A DNA stretch of 64,000 nucleotides from CAILUG01 sp903844415. GTDB lineage: Bacteria > Pseudomonadota > Gammaproteobacteria > Pseudomonadales > Pseudohongiellaceae. Shown in pieces: positions 1 to 10,083 of this stretch (the first letter of the stretch is position 1; each line of letters begins with the position of its first letter). The translations under genes were made by a program, and so were the position numbers. The DNA is taken from contig CANJTS010000003.1 of the NCBI GenBank assembly GCA_947477655.1, positions 62,001 to 126,000 on the forward strand, given 5' to 3'. The notes beneath the pieces are model-generated. The model was given only the letters and a program-made list of their open reading frames with translations, was not told the origin of the DNA and did not search any database.

Positions 1-2
1 CC

Positions 3-2219
3 CAGTCGCTGGATCAACTGGAGCAACTGGCGCAGAAATATTTTGTCCAAGTTGATAATCGGCAACGCACAATACCCACTACCACAGAGCCCTTGTTTGT
101 GCCGGGTTCACTACCAGCCATACTCGAAATCGAACCGGTGCGTGACAGTCGTTCACTGACTTATACTTTTCCCATCCCGGTGGTGCAGAAATTTTACAAA
201 TCCAAACCGTTAAATTATTTAGGCAATGTGCTTGGTCATGAAGGTGAGGGGAGTCTACTTGCTAAGCTACGGGACTTAGGTTGGGCCAATAGTTTGAGCG
301 CCGGGGGCGGGTTTGCTTATCCCGATAATGCCACGTTTACCGTTGCAATCGGACTGACAGCAGAAGGGGTCGATAAAATAGACGAAATAAGCGCTTTGTT
401 ATTTCAGTTTATTGAACTGACTCGTAGTGAAGGCATTCAAGCTTGGATGTTTGAAGAAGAACGAGTGATGGCAGATTTGGCATTTCGTTTTCAGGAACCT
501 GGTGAACCCATTTCTTTGGTCAGCAACATGACGCGCATGTTGCAGGAATATCCACCGGAAGAATTAATTACGGCCGGTTACATATACGAGAACTTCGACC
601 CAGCGCTATTGCAGAGGATATTGGAGAGCCTGCGTCCAGACAATGTGTTACTGACCTTTACTTCGCAAACAGTAACTGGCGACCTTACTGATCCCTGGTA
701 CAACACTCCCTACAGTTATCACCCCATTAACCCAGCACAAATTGCTAAGTGGGAGACTTATCCTGCTGAAGCAGTCTTGGCTATTAATCCGCCCAATCCA
801 TTTTTACCTGCGGATTTAACCATCAAACCTTTTGTTGGCACTGAGGAGGAGGCTGCCGCAACAAATTTTTCCGCTAAACCAAAGTTGCTGGTGGATGCCG
901 ATGGTGTGCGTTTATGGTTTAAGCAGGATAACGAATTTCTAACCCCACTGGCTAATTTTAATCTCTATGCAATGACACCGCTGTTCAATGACAGCTTGCG
1001 TAATTCCTTGCTGTCTAGTTTTGTGGTGAGTCTTGTCAATGACAAACTCAATGAATATTCCTACCCGGCTAATTTGGCCGGAGTTAGTTTCGGCGTAGGA
1101 CATAGGGCACGCGGGTTTACTTTGTCTGTCAGTGGCTACAACGATAAACAACCACTTTTATTGACTGCATTGTTGCAAAGCCTGACCGACGCCGATTTTG
1201 CTCAGGAGCGTTTTGACATAATAAAAACCGAGATGATTCGTGGTTGGCAAAATGCTGCACTGCAAACTCCCTACACCCGCCTCTATGGCGAAGTACAATC
1301 CTTATTGGTTATGCCGTATTGGTCGGAAGAAGAACGTATAGAGGCAGTTGGGGATATTACACTTGCTGATGTTAAAGCCTTTGTGCCAACCATACTGAGC
1401 AACATACACATCGATGCTCTTTATCACGGTAACGTTGTGCCTGCTGATGCTATTGCCATGTTAGATATTGTTTTAAGTAAGCTTCAGCCAACAGCAGCGG
1501 CTCTTATCCCTTCGTTTGGCACTGTAGTAAAGTTACCGGAAACTACTCGAATTGTGCAGGAATTGACCATACCTCATGACGATTCAGCCATCGTTATTTA
1601 CATGCAGGGTAAAGATGACAGTCTACAAACCCGCGCTACCATAAATTTGTTGGCCACCATTTTGAGCACCCCTTTTTACGACTCCCTGCGCACTGAACAA
1701 CAATTGGGCTATATCGTTAATGCTGGAACACTTCCTATTTTGAAAACTAATGGGCTAGTACTGGTTGTCGAATCACCAGTCGCAGATCCGCTCATGCTCG
1801 AAACCAGCATCAATACTTTCTTAGAAAATTATACCGAGCAACTTTCAGCAATGGATCCGCAGGCTTTCAACGAGCTGAAATCGGCTTTGGTTAATAATTT
1901 GCGCCAGCCCCCGCAGCGTTTGGCGGAACGCAGCGGTCGCTTTTGGAGTGATATTCTTACTGAAGAATATGTCGACGATTCCACCTTGTTGATGGCGGCG
2001 GCGATTGAGTCGCTGAGTCTGGAACAAATTGTGGACTGGTATCAGCTACAGGTTGCTGATCCTACTGCTACACGTGTAGTAGCTCGTTCTGCAGGCCGAA
2101 ACTTGCAAGAGCAGTTTTTGGCCAAACGCCAGGAAGCTGCAGCTACTGTAATACTGGAGCGGGGTAATATTGATTATTTACCATTTAAACAGCAGTCTGC
2201 CCAGTTTGAATTCAAATAA
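3..2219 (+). CDS. M16 family (insulinase/pitrilysin) metallopeptidase, C-terminal part
   Basis: The frame is open from the left edge (codons start at base 3), so the gene begins outside the window. What is visible is the non-catalytic half of a two-lobed M16 peptidase. The zinc-binding HxxEH lobe would lie upstream and cannot be checked. The stretch LRTEQQLGYIV near residue 530 of the visible part matches the conserved Arg...Tyr substrate-binding motif of insulysin and pitrilysin. Such enzymes degrade small peptides, usually in the periplasm. The EamA transporter gene follows within a few bases, so the two may be co-transcribed. Family assignment is firm; substrate and exact subfamily are not known. 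Confidence 0.9.
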   Translation, partial: QSLDQLEQLAQKYFVQVDNRQRTIPTTTEPLFVPGSLPAILEIEPVRDSRSLTYTFPIPVVQKFYKSKPLNYLGNVLGHEGEGSLLAKLRDLGWANSLSAGGGFAYPDNATFTVAIGLTAEGVDKIDEISALLFQFIELTRSEGIQAWMFEEERVMADLAFRFQEPGEPISLVSNMTRMLQEYPPEELITAGYIYENFDPALLQRILESLRPDNVLLTFTSQTVTGDLTDPWYNTPYSYHPINPAQIAKWETYPAEAVLAINPPNPFLPADLTIKPFVGTEEEAAATNFSAKPKLLVDADGVRLWFKQDNEFLTPLANFNLYAMTPLFNDSLRNSLLSSFVVSLVNDKLNEYSYPANLAGVSFGVGHRARGFTLSVSGYNDKQPLLLTALLQSLTDADFAQERFDIIKTEMIRGWQNAALQTPYTRLYGEVQSLLVMPYWSEEERIEAVGDITLADVKAFVPTILSNIHIDALYHGNVVPADAIAMLDIVLSKLQPTAAALIPSFGTVVKLPETTRIVQELTIPHDDSAIVIYMQGKDDSLQTRATINLLATILSTPFYDSLRTEQQLGYIVNAGTLPILKTNGLVLVVESPVADPLMLETSINTFLENYTEQLSAMDPQAFNELKSALVNNLRQPPQRLAERSGRFWSDILTEEYVDDSTLLMAAAIESLSLEQIVDWYQLQVADPTATRVVARSAGRNLQEQFLAKRQEAAATVILERGNIDYLPFKQQSAQFEFK

Positions 2220-2225
2220 TTGGAT

Positions 2226-3134
2226 ATGACCAATACGCGCCCTTGGTATGGATTTCTGTTGTCGTTATTAACAGCCTTCATGTGGGGTGTGTTGCCGGTA
2301 GCCTTTGTTCCGCTACTCAACAGTCTTGATCCGATCACCATTACCTGGGTGCGTTTTACTATAGCAATGCTGGTGGTAATGGCAGTGCTCTGGCGCAGTA
2401 ATCAACTACCTTCGCTCACCACACTGTCCACATCTACGGGATGGCAGTTGCTGATTGCCGTTATTGCCTTGCTGGGTAATTTTATTTGGTATTTTAAGGG
2501 GCTGCAGTTACTCAATCCCGAGTCAACGCAAGTATTGATTCAGCTGGCTCCCTTCATTCTTATGTTTGGCAGTGTGTATTTTTATGGCGAACGATTTGGT
2601 GTGCTAGGGTGGTGTGGAGCCCTACTGCTGGTAAGCGGGCTGCTGTTGTTTTTCAATAATCGCCTGGCCGGATTACTGCGTGATTTCTCAACTGACACTC
2701 TTGGCATTTTTTACATGTTGCTGGCATCTCTTACCTGGGGCATCTATGGCTTGTTACAGAAAAAATTACTCAGGCAACTACCTGCCGCACAATTAACCTT
2801 GTTGATCTATGTGGCTGGAGTATTGGTATTGGGTTTGTTCAGCTCGCCCTTGGCGTTGTTGCAATTGAATACAATTGAGGTTGTATTACTGCTCTTTTGT
2901 GGTTTTAACATGGTGTTGGGTTACGGGGCTTTTACTGAGGCACTGCGGGTTTGGGGAGCAGCCCGCGTAAGTGCCGTGATTGCCTTGGCACCGGTGTTCA
3001 CAATCGTCTTCATGCAGGTGGCTGTTGTGTGGTGGCCAGTTTATTTCAGCAGCAGTCAGTTAAATGTCTGGTCTTATCTGGGCGCAGCGTTGGTGGTAGC
3101 AGGGTCGATGCTGGCAGCTTTCGGAAAATCATAA
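2226..3134 (+). CDS. EamA/DMT-family transporter
   Basis: A very hydrophobic protein of about 302 residues with roughly ten membrane helices in two similar halves, the layout of the drug/metabolite (RhaT/EamA) superfamily. A typical first-helix motif TAFMWGVLPVAF and a second-repeat motif LTWGIYGLLQKKL are visible. Inner-membrane export or uptake of a small metabolite is expected; the substrate cannot be read from sequence. It starts just after the M16 stop. I prefer ATG 2226 to the TTG two codons earlier, though neither has a strong Shine-Dalgarno sequence. The 284 bases after it hold no gene I can see. Confidence 0.9.
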   Translation: MTNTRPWYGFLLSLLTAFMWGVLPVAFVPLLNSLDPITITWVRFTIAMLVVMAVLWRSNQLPSLTTLSTSTGWQLLIAVIALLGNFIWYFKGLQLLNPESTQVLIQLAPFILMFGSVYFYGERFGVLGWCGALLLVSGLLLFFNNRLAGLLRDFSTDTLGIFYMLLASLTWGIYGLLQKKLLRQLPAAQLTLLIYVAGVLVLGLFSSPLALLQLNTIEVVLLLFCGFNMVLGYGAFTEALRVWGAARVSAVIALAPVFTIVFMQVAVVWWPVYFSSSQLNVWSYLGAALVVAGSMLAAFGKS

Positions 3135-3418
3135 TCTCTTGGTTTGTTTCAATTCTCAAAACGGACTGATCAAATTGACTAGTGTTGATCAAAATTCATG
3201 CAAAGCATTTGGATAAAGTTACTCTGACTCTTAGTTCTTATGTTAAAAATACTGAGGCTTTCGTTGAGTAAATAGCGCCTAATCATATTTAGAACAGAGA
3301 TTCTACTTTACATTTGATACTACCTTTGTATATTGATCTTCACTTGTCGCCAGCTTAGTAACCGACGATTCAAGATAATTTCGCAACTCTAGTTATAAAA
3401 TTCTTTGGAGAGAATGTT

Positions 3419-6400
3419 ATGAAGTCTAACAATTACAATCATTTCAAATTAAGTTCGCTTGCGCTTGCGGTCACTTCAGCGCTGCTAAATCCCTTACAAA
3501 GCTTTGCCGCCCAGAATGAGGCTCTAGAGGAAATTCAGATCACCGGTACACGCATTCGTGCTACCGATGGTATGGTCGCACCAACCCCGGTCACTTCGGT
3601 CACTACGACTGAGATAATGGCTTTTGATCCGGGCACCTCGATATCTGAACAGCTCGACAACCTTCCCCAATTTCTTGGAAACCAAACCGCGCAACGCGGA
3701 GGATCCACGCTGTTTGGCGACGCTGGTGGCAGTTACTTGAACCTGCGCAACATGGGTAAACAGAGAACACTTGTACTGTTTGACGGTTCGCGCATCGTAC
3801 CGGCCGACCGCGCCAGTACTGTTAATGTAGACAATTTTCCCACCGCGCTGGTTCGCACCATCGACGTTGTGACAGGTGGTGCCTCTGCAGCTTATGGTGC
3901 TGATGCACTAGCCGGCGTGGTTAACTTCGTGCTTGACCGTGAATTTGAGGGTTTCAAATCGAGCGTTTCTACTGGTATCACTGAACGGCTGGATGGTCAG
4001 AACTGGAGTTTCTCAGTTGCCGGAGGCAAACAGATAGGCGATCGCTTGAACGTGATCGGTTCGCTAGAAGCCCGTGATGTGAAACAGATCAACCGAGATC
4101 CTTGGGATACCGAAAATTGGAACAGCATCGGTTGGGTAATCAATCCTGCCTGGGCGGCAGCCGCTGCCCTGCCAGCAAGTAACTCCGCTAGGTGTGTCGT
4201 AGGCACATACTGCGCTGCAGGTCCACAGCGTATTACAGCCCCGAATGTTCATTCTTCGACGCAAACCGCTGGTGGCCTTATCACCGCTCCCGGCTTCATT
4301 CTCAACCGGTATACATTTTCAGCCGATGGTAAGAGCGTCAGGCCTTTCATCGTTGGTGATATTGCAGCTGCCACGGGCACTGGCTCCAATGGTATGCAGG
4401 CCGGCGGTCCCGAAGCTGGTGTCGCCGAAAAATCGCTCGGTGGCGGTGCCAACGGTGCCGCGGTAGTTCAGCGTTCCGGATTTGGTGCCATCAAGTATGC
4501 ACTTAACGATGACACCGAAGTGTTCGCACAAGTCATGCTTGGCAGAACGGAGTCCAATACATATGACCGGCTTAGTTCTTTCGAAATGGGGCAGGGATAT
4601 TTCGGCACAATCTACGTCGAAAATGCCTTCCTGCCTGTGGAAGTGCGCAACGCGATGGTTGCTGCCAACCGTACTTCCTTCGAATTACAAAAGATTGGCC
4701 AGCCGATCAAACCACAAAACTTCAATATTGCTGACGGCCGCGATGATAAAAACATTAGCCAGATGTGGTCGGCCAGTACGGGGTTTGATCATATCTTTGC
4801 TAACGACTGGTCTCTGCGTGGCAACTATCAGTACGGCGAATCCAAACTGACCTCGGCAGCTTACAATATACTGCGCATCGACCGTCTGCACATGGCAATC
4901 GATGCTGTACGTGATCCGGCCACGGGAGCTATTGTATGCAACGTGCAACGTTACAATCCCACGCCACAGCAACTGGCGGCGTCGATGGCAGGTAAAACCG
5001 TCGCGACGACGGACCAGGTCAACTTTCCCAACGGCATCCGAACTGTAGATTCGCCGATCTTCAACGATAACGCGATCCGTGACTGTGTCCCTATCAACAT
5101 CTTCGGCGAAGGTAATGCTACTCAGGCAGGGCAGGATTACGTACTCGACGACAAGAAAGGTCATCGCGACCTCGACCAGCATTTTGCTGAAGTGCTGCTG
5201 ACTGGCGACTTGTATGAAGGCTGGGGCCCAGGTCCCGTCTCGTTTGCCGCTGGTTTGACCTATCGAGAGGAATGGTTCAACCAGTTAAGCACACCGATCG
5301 GCGGCGAACGTTCAGCTTCCAATGCACCGGAAATCGGCATCCGTGGCATGTCGGCAGGCACCACCGGCGGAAATCGCTCGGTGCACTACTTCTCCGCAAC
5401 CAGTTGGGCGACCGGTGCATTCGATGTTTGGGAATGGTTCAGCGAGGTCAACGTACCTGTGTGGGAAGCCGGGTCCGGCAACCAGCGTCTGGATACGACC
5501 TTCGCGTTCAGGCGGTCCGATTATTCGCACAGTGGCGAGATCGACAGTTGGAAATTAGGTGCGGAAGTCCAGTTGATAGATGGCTTGCGATTTCGCGCCA
5601 CCAAGTCGCGTGATGTGCGCGAGCCAACCTTCGGCGAACAGTTCGAGTCGGGTGGTGGTGGTGCCAATATCACCGATCCGCTTCTGCGTACCTCGTACAC
5701 GATCACTGCCCTGAGCGGCGGAAATCCCGATTTGAAACCGGAGCGAGCAAATACTCTCACCGCCGGGATTGTATGGGAGCCAAACTTTGCTGACTGGATA
5801 AACGGCTTCCAGGTTTCCGCCGACTGGTATGAAATCGACGTTCGTGGTCGCGTGGGTTCACTGGGTGCCCAGCGCATTCTGGACGACTGTTTGGCTGGTG
5901 ATGCTGCACTGTGCACTCTCGTGTTCCGCAATGCTGCTACCCGTGTCGTGGAACGCGTATTGAACGTCAACCTGAACGTAGCTGCGGCCCTAACATCAGG
6001 GGTAGACCTCGAAGCGCGCTACGATAAGGAATTAGACTTCTTCAGCAACCAAGAGGAGTCAATGAGCTTTCGCCTCTTTGCTGGTTACCTAGACGAGAAT
6101 TCCATCACCACTACTACGTACCGTGATGATGTCGGCAGTACGTCGAGTCCGGAATGGAACGCGACAGCAACTGTTGGATATAGGCTTGGGCCATATGGCG
6201 TAAGCATGGTTGGCCGCTATCGTGACAGCGCCTTGATTGGGTCCGGGACCGGAACGTCTGGAGCAGCATTCTGGAGAGAGGGCGTCGACGTAGATGACAA
6301 TACCATCCCGTCGAACACAGTCGCGAACCTAGTATTCAGCTATCGCGGAGAAACGTCTAATGCCGCTACCTGGAATACGAACTTCAACATTACCAATGTG

Positions 6401-6520
6401 TTCGACCGCGAGCCGCCCATCACCCCCTCGCAGAGCCAGCGCGGTGGTCAGCAGGGCATCAGCAATACTTACGACGCCTACGGTAGGAGGTATCAACTGA
6501 GTCTCAACTATAACTTCTAA
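3419..6520 (+). CDS. TonB-dependent outer-membrane receptor
   Basis: A 1033-residue protein with a signal peptide ending near SFAAQ (about residue 31). A TonB box (LEEIQITGTRI) follows at once, then a plug domain with the typical GGASAAYGADALAGVVNFVL motif, then a large beta-barrel ending in the aromatic terminus NYNF. GGAG precedes the ATG. The protein resembles the large receptors of Xanthomonas and marine gammaproteobacteria that import sugars, peptides or other big substrates rather than classical siderophore receptors. No Fur-like box is visible upstream. A strong terminator follows. The next genes encode a secreted hydrolase and a PQQ dehydrogenase, which hints at use of an organic substrate, but that link is inference. 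Confidence 0.93.
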   Translation: MKSNNYNHFKLSSLALAVTSALLNPLQSFAAQNEALEEIQITGTRIRATDGMVAPTPVTSVTTTEIMAFDPGTSISEQLDNLPQFLGNQTAQRGGSTLFGDAGGSYLNLRNMGKQRTLVLFDGSRIVPADRASTVNVDNFPTALVRTIDVVTGGASAAYGADALAGVVNFVLDREFEGFKSSVSTGITERLDGQNWSFSVAGGKQIGDRLNVIGSLEARDVKQINRDPWDTENWNSIGWVINPAWAAAAALPASNSARCVVGTYCAAGPQRITAPNVHSSTQTAGGLITAPGFILNRYTFSADGKSVRPFIVGDIAAATGTGSNGMQAGGPEAGVAEKSLGGGANGAAVVQRSGFGAIKYALNDDTEVFAQVMLGRTESNTYDRLSSFEMGQGYFGTIYVENAFLPVEVRNAMVAANRTSFELQKIGQPIKPQNFNIADGRDDKNISQMWSASTGFDHIFANDWSLRGNYQYGESKLTSAAYNILRIDRLHMAIDAVRDPATGAIVCNVQRYNPTPQQLAASMAGKTVATTDQVNFPNGIRTVDSPIFNDNAIRDCVPINIFGEGNATQAGQDYVLDDKKGHRDLDQHFAEVLLTGDLYEGWGPGPVSFAAGLTYREEWFNQLSTPIGGERSASNAPEIGIRGMSAGTTGGNRSVHYFSATSWATGAFDVWEWFSEVNVPVWEAGSGNQRLDTTFAFRRSDYSHSGEIDSWKLGAEVQLIDGLRFRATKSRDVREPTFGEQFESGGGGANITDPLLRTSYTITALSGGNPDLKPERANTLTAGIVWEPNFADWINGFQVSADWYEIDVRGRVGSLGAQRILDDCLAGDAALCTLVFRNAATRVVERVLNVNLNVAAALTSGVDLEARYDKELDFFSNQEESMSFRLFAGYLDENSITTTTYRDDVGSTSSPEWNATATVGYRLGPYGVSMVGRYRDSALIGSGTGTSGAAFWREGVDVDDNTIPSNTVANLVFSYRGETSNAATWNTNFNITNVFDREPPITPSQSQRGGQQGISNTYDAYGRRYQLSLNYNF

Positions 6521-6559
6521 GTACGACCATCACCGCACGCAATTCGATAGTTCCGTCAC

Positions 6560-6590
6560 AAAAAAAGCCTGCATTTTTGCAGGTTTTTTT
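6560..6590 (+). terminator. Rho-independent terminator after the TonB receptor
   Basis: An A-run, then stem CCTGC/GCAGG with an AT-rich loop, then seven T. The A-run and T-run can extend the stem, so it may work in both directions. It separates the receptor from the SGNH hydrolase gene. Confidence 0.85.
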
Positions 6591-6778
6591 GTGCAAAACG
6601 GGGGTGGGTCTTGCCAGTAAACAAACTCCGTCCAGCCCTTGATCGTTAGGTTTTTTTTGCAGTAGGTTGGATTGCAAGACCTAAGTCCCAAAGCCAGTTA
6701 AAAATTCCCCCTTCACTTGGGTGCAAATTTTGATTATGTTACCGACCCAATTCTGAACAATCAGTTAAGGAGCAAAGC

Positions 6779-7699
6779 ATGCAGGCAATTAACAATGTAA
6801 CCAGATTCAAATTCAAATATTTGTTGCTCACCACAGTCGTCATGGCGGCATGGCTGGGCAACAGCGCACTTGCCCAGCCAGGGCGACAACCTCCACCAGC
6901 ACCAGTGCCTGATGAAGTCATAATGCCGCGGCCAACTGCAATTGAAGTCGAGCAGGCACGTACGAGTCTTGCAACATTTATCGCCGGCCTGGATACCGCT
7001 AATAAGCGCATTTTCGATGCCTATCCATATTTGTTAGAAGTACGCCCGCTTGGGATTAACACTGCCTTGGTGCCCAACCTTGCGCCCAACTTCGCCGCAA
7101 AACACGCAGCTAATCTTGAGGTCGCTAAAGCGGGCGATATCGACGTACTGTTCATGGGCGATTCCATCACTGACTGGTGGCGTAATGAAACAGGCAACAT
7201 GGCAGGGAAACCGGTGTTCGACAAATATTTCGGCACAATGAAAGTTGCCAACTTCGGCATTGCCGGTGACACCACGCAGGGGGTGCTGTTCCGCCTGCAG
7301 AACGGCGAAGGTCAAGGTTTCACGCCAAAGGCCGTGATGCTGATGATTGGCACCAACAATACCCGCTCTCACAGGCCGGCAGAAATTGCCGAAGGTGTTG
7401 GGGCAGTGATACTCGAATTACAAAAGGATTTCCCAGCGGCAAAAATTTTGCTACTTGGCATTTTCCCCCGCAGTACACCCGATGACCCTCTGCGTACGCA
7501 GATTGCGGAAATCAATTCCATTATTGCTCGGCTCGGCGATAACCAAAGTGTGTTCTACAAGGATATTGGCGCCATTTTTCTTGATGCCGATGGCAAAATT
7601 GCGCCAGAAATTATGAGTGATGGTTTACATCCGACCACGCAGGGCTATGAGCTCTGGGCAGAAGCCATCGAGCAGCCTCTCGCAGATTTGCTGAAATAA
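6779..7699 (+). CDS. Secreted SGNH/GDSL-family hydrolase
   Basis: A 306-residue protein with an N-terminal signal sequence (cleavage near ALAQP, about residue 33). The SGNH blocks appear in order: MGDSITDWW (nucleophile Ser), FGIAGDTT (Gly of block II), MIGTNN (Asn of block III) and SDGLHPTTQGY (Asp and His of block V). This pattern fits the PAF-acetylhydrolase-like/GDSL esterase group, which removes acyl groups from lipids or carbohydrates. AAGGAG lies a few bases before the ATG. It is likely periplasmic or exported. Flanking hairpins suggest a monocistronic unit. The substrate is unknown. Confidence 0.9.
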   Translation: MQAINNVTRFKFKYLLLTTVVMAAWLGNSALAQPGRQPPPAPVPDEVIMPRPTAIEVEQARTSLATFIAGLDTANKRIFDAYPYLLEVRPLGINTALVPNLAPNFAAKHAANLEVAKAGDIDVLFMGDSITDWWRNETGNMAGKPVFDKYFGTMKVANFGIAGDTTQGVLFRLQNGEGQGFTPKAVMLMIGTNNTRSHRPAEIAEGVGAVILELQKDFPAAKILLLGIFPRSTPDDPLRTQIAEINSIIARLGDNQSVFYKDIGAIFLDADGKIAPEIMSDGLHPTTQGYELWAEAIEQPLADLLK

Positions 7700-7702
7700 A
7701 CA

Positions 7703-7730
7703 AATAAGGGGTCTCACCCCTTATTCTCAT
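7703..7730. terminator. Hairpin between convergent genes
   Basis: A perfect 9-bp stem AATAAGGGG/CCCCTTATT with a five-base loop lies between the SGNH hydrolase (+) and the PQQ dehydrogenase (-). The T-tract after it is weak, so it may act as a modest terminator in either direction. Confidence 0.6.
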
Positions 7731-7834
7731 TGTTCTGCGATGTTCTCCTGCAAAGCATCCCGGGCGGGATGCTTGCAAAACTACTATTGGAGTTCACACA
7801 GGTCCGCCTTTGTTTCGAACTTGTCTTGCGCGCT

Positions 7835-9952
7835 TCAATGCACCTGCGCAGCGGGGGCCGGCTGAGCTACTGCTGTTGCGGCATCTTTCGCGGTATTCGC
7901 CAGACTTACCACGTAAGCCCTTATCGCTTCGGCATCCTGCGGCGTCAGCTGTGTGGCGAACGAAACCATGCCATTGTTCTGCAGGGCACCGTCGATAACG
8001 ATGGCACTAAATAGCGCATCATTGCTGAGCGCGGCGGCGTAGCGCAGGTCGGGGAATACGCTGCTGACGCGTCCGACGCTGGTGCCATGGCAACTGGAAC
8101 AGTGTTCGGTGTAGTGCTTTTCACCCTGGGCCAGGAGTGCGGTATCACCGAAGTTGGCCGGCGGATTGAGCTGCGGGGGCGTGTAGCTGAGTAGCTCGGG
8201 AAGCGTAGCGGTCCCACCGAGTTTGTAGACCAGCAGGCGCGCATAATTAGGTGCCCAATAACCTCCTGTACTCTGACCGGACACTGTCGCGATGAACTGT
8301 TCTCCGTCGATCTCGTAGCTGACCGCGCCACCGACGGCGCCCGATTGAGTATCGGTACTCCACACTTCTGCACCAGTGTCGGCGCGGAAGGCCTTGAAGG
8401 TGTTACCCGTGGCTTGGAACACCAGGTTGCCTGCCGTGGTCATAACGCCGGCGCGCGTACTGGCGATGCGTTGTTCCCACATGGGTTTTCGCTGTACCGG
8501 GTCCCAGGCCAGTAGGTACGAACCGGCGCCTTGCAGTTGTGGCGCTGGACCTTCCGGCTTCTTAGTCGTGTTAATCGACAACAACTGGTTGCCCATTTTC
8601 GCGCCGGCTTCGGCCACAAACGCGTAGCTGGAGTAGGTAGTTGGGATGTACATCAGGCCCGTGCCGGGATTGAAAGCCATCGGGTTCCAACCGTGTGCGC
8701 CGGCAAATGAAGGCACCACGTAGAAGCCCGTGCTGTCTGCCTGACCATAGTCGGCTTCGGGATTGAGTATGGGACGAAAATTTTCGTCGAAGCCGGTCAG
8801 CCAGTTGGCGGTGGGTACGAAGAGGTCGGCCGAGTACGGCTTGCCGGTGGTGGCGTCAAGCACGTAGAACACGCCGTTCTTCGGCGCCTGCATTACTACG
8901 TGCGTCTGCAAACCTCTGATCATCAGGTCGGCGGTAACGAGCTGCTGGGTGTTGTCGTAGTCCCAGCTGTCGCTCGGAACGGCCTGGTAGTGCCAGCGAT
9001 ACTCGCCGGTTGCCGCGTCCAGCGCCACAATCGAGGAGGTGAACAGGTTGTCGCCACCGCCGGGCGAGCGTATTTCGGCTGGCCACGGTGCACCATTACC
9101 GGTGCCGATGTAGACGAGGTCAGTCACTGGATCGTATGTCACCGCATCCCAAGGAGTGCCACCCCCCCCAGTAAGCCACCACTCGCCATTCCAAGTTGCG
9201 GCCGCCATTTCGAGTTCAGGTTGTTCGAAGCCCAGTGCAGGATCGCCCGGCACCGCCCACCACCGCCACAGCTCGTTGCCATTGTTGGCATCGTACGCTG
9301 CCATGTAACCACGCTGGTGATATTCGGAGCCGGCTTCGCCAATAAAGATGCGACCGTCGGCGATGCGCGGTGCGCCCGTGATCGAGTGAAAGCCTTCGCG
9401 GTCGGTAACCTGTTTCTCCCATACGAGTTCGCCGGTATCCGCTTTTACCGAGACTAGCCGGCCGTCGAGCGTAGCCCAGATGATGTTGTCCTCATAAATC
9501 CCGACGCCCCTATTTACGATGCCGCAGCACAGCTTGACTGCAAATTCTCCGGGTACCTTGGGATCATATTTCCACAACTGCTCGCCGGTCCTTGCATCAA
9601 ACGCGTAAACTTTGCTCCACGGGGTAGACACATAAATGCGACCGTCGGCCACCAGCGGCGTGGTTTCATAACTGCCACCGCGCTCGGCGAGATCGCCGGA
9701 CCAGGCTAGACCGAGCTGAGCGATATTGTCGGGCGTGATCTTCGTGAGTGGACTGTAACGCTGCTCGCTGTAGTCACGGCCGTAGGAGCGCCACTCGCCA
9801 GCGCCGTCCGTCGTCTGGGCCAAGGTTTGCGTCATTGGTGCGGCGGGTGCTACAGCAATTTGGGTTTCGACGGCGGCGTTGTCGCAACCCATCAGCACAG
9901 CTAACATAGTCAGCGTCATGGCGGCGACTGCGACTCTAGCGGAATTGTTCAT
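7835..9952 (-). CDS. PQQ-dependent alcohol dehydrogenase lipoprotein with C-terminal cytochrome c domain
   Basis: A quinohaemoprotein of the methanol/ethanol dehydrogenase type, 705 residues from ATG 9952, which has GAGGT just upstream. The longer frame to 10060 lacks such a site. Residues 20-23 (LMGC) form a lipobox, so it is probably membrane-tethered in the periplasm. An eight-bladed propeller with repeated W-docking motifs follows. The adjacent cysteines C142-C143 are the family's vicinal disulphide, and GTGNGAPW is typical of the family. The likely catalytic Asp is D331 in SWDYDNTQ. A cytochrome c motif C618-S-S-C621-H622 follows the propeller, so electrons can pass internally from PQQ to haem. 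Position 333 is also Asp (see findings). The alcohol substrate is not predictable. GC content here is high. Confidence 0.92.
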   Translation of the reverse strand: MNNSARVAVAAMTLTMLAVLMGCDNAAVETQIAVAPAAPMTQTLAQTTDGAGEWRSYGRDYSEQRYSPLTKITPDNIAQLGLAWSGDLAERGGSYETTPLVADGRIYVSTPWSKVYAFDARTGEQLWKYDPKVPGEFAVKLCCGIVNRGVGIYEDNIIWATLDGRLVSVKADTGELVWEKQVTDREGFHSITGAPRIADGRIFIGEAGSEYHQRGYMAAYDANNGNELWRWWAVPGDPALGFEQPELEMAAATWNGEWWLTGGGGTPWDAVTYDPVTDLVYIGTGNGAPWPAEIRSPGGGDNLFTSSIVALDAATGEYRWHYQAVPSDSWDYDNTQQLVTADLMIRGLQTHVVMQAPKNGVFYVLDATTGKPYSADLFVPTANWLTGFDENFRPILNPEADYGQADSTGFYVVPSFAGAHGWNPMAFNPGTGLMYIPTTYSSYAFVAEAGAKMGNQLLSINTTKKPEGPAPQLQGAGSYLLAWDPVQRKPMWEQRIASTRAGVMTTAGNLVFQATGNTFKAFRADTGAEVWSTDTQSGAVGGAVSYEIDGEQFIATVSGQSTGGYWAPNYARLLVYKLGGTATLPELLSYTPPQLNPPANFGDTALLAQGEKHYTEHCSSCHGTSVGRVSSVFPDLRYAAALSNDALFSAIVIDGALQNNGMVSFATQLTPQDAEAIRAYVVSLANTAKDAATAVAQPAPAAQVH

Positions 9953-10083
9953 TTGGTTACCTCGGGTGGTTAATTCTGACAGCTGGTGGATCAGATAGTA
10001 CCGAGAGCATCGATATAAGGGAAATGTAGTTTTATACATTGTCGAGATATCGTATGCCAAAAATCAAAGGGCTGAGTAAATTT

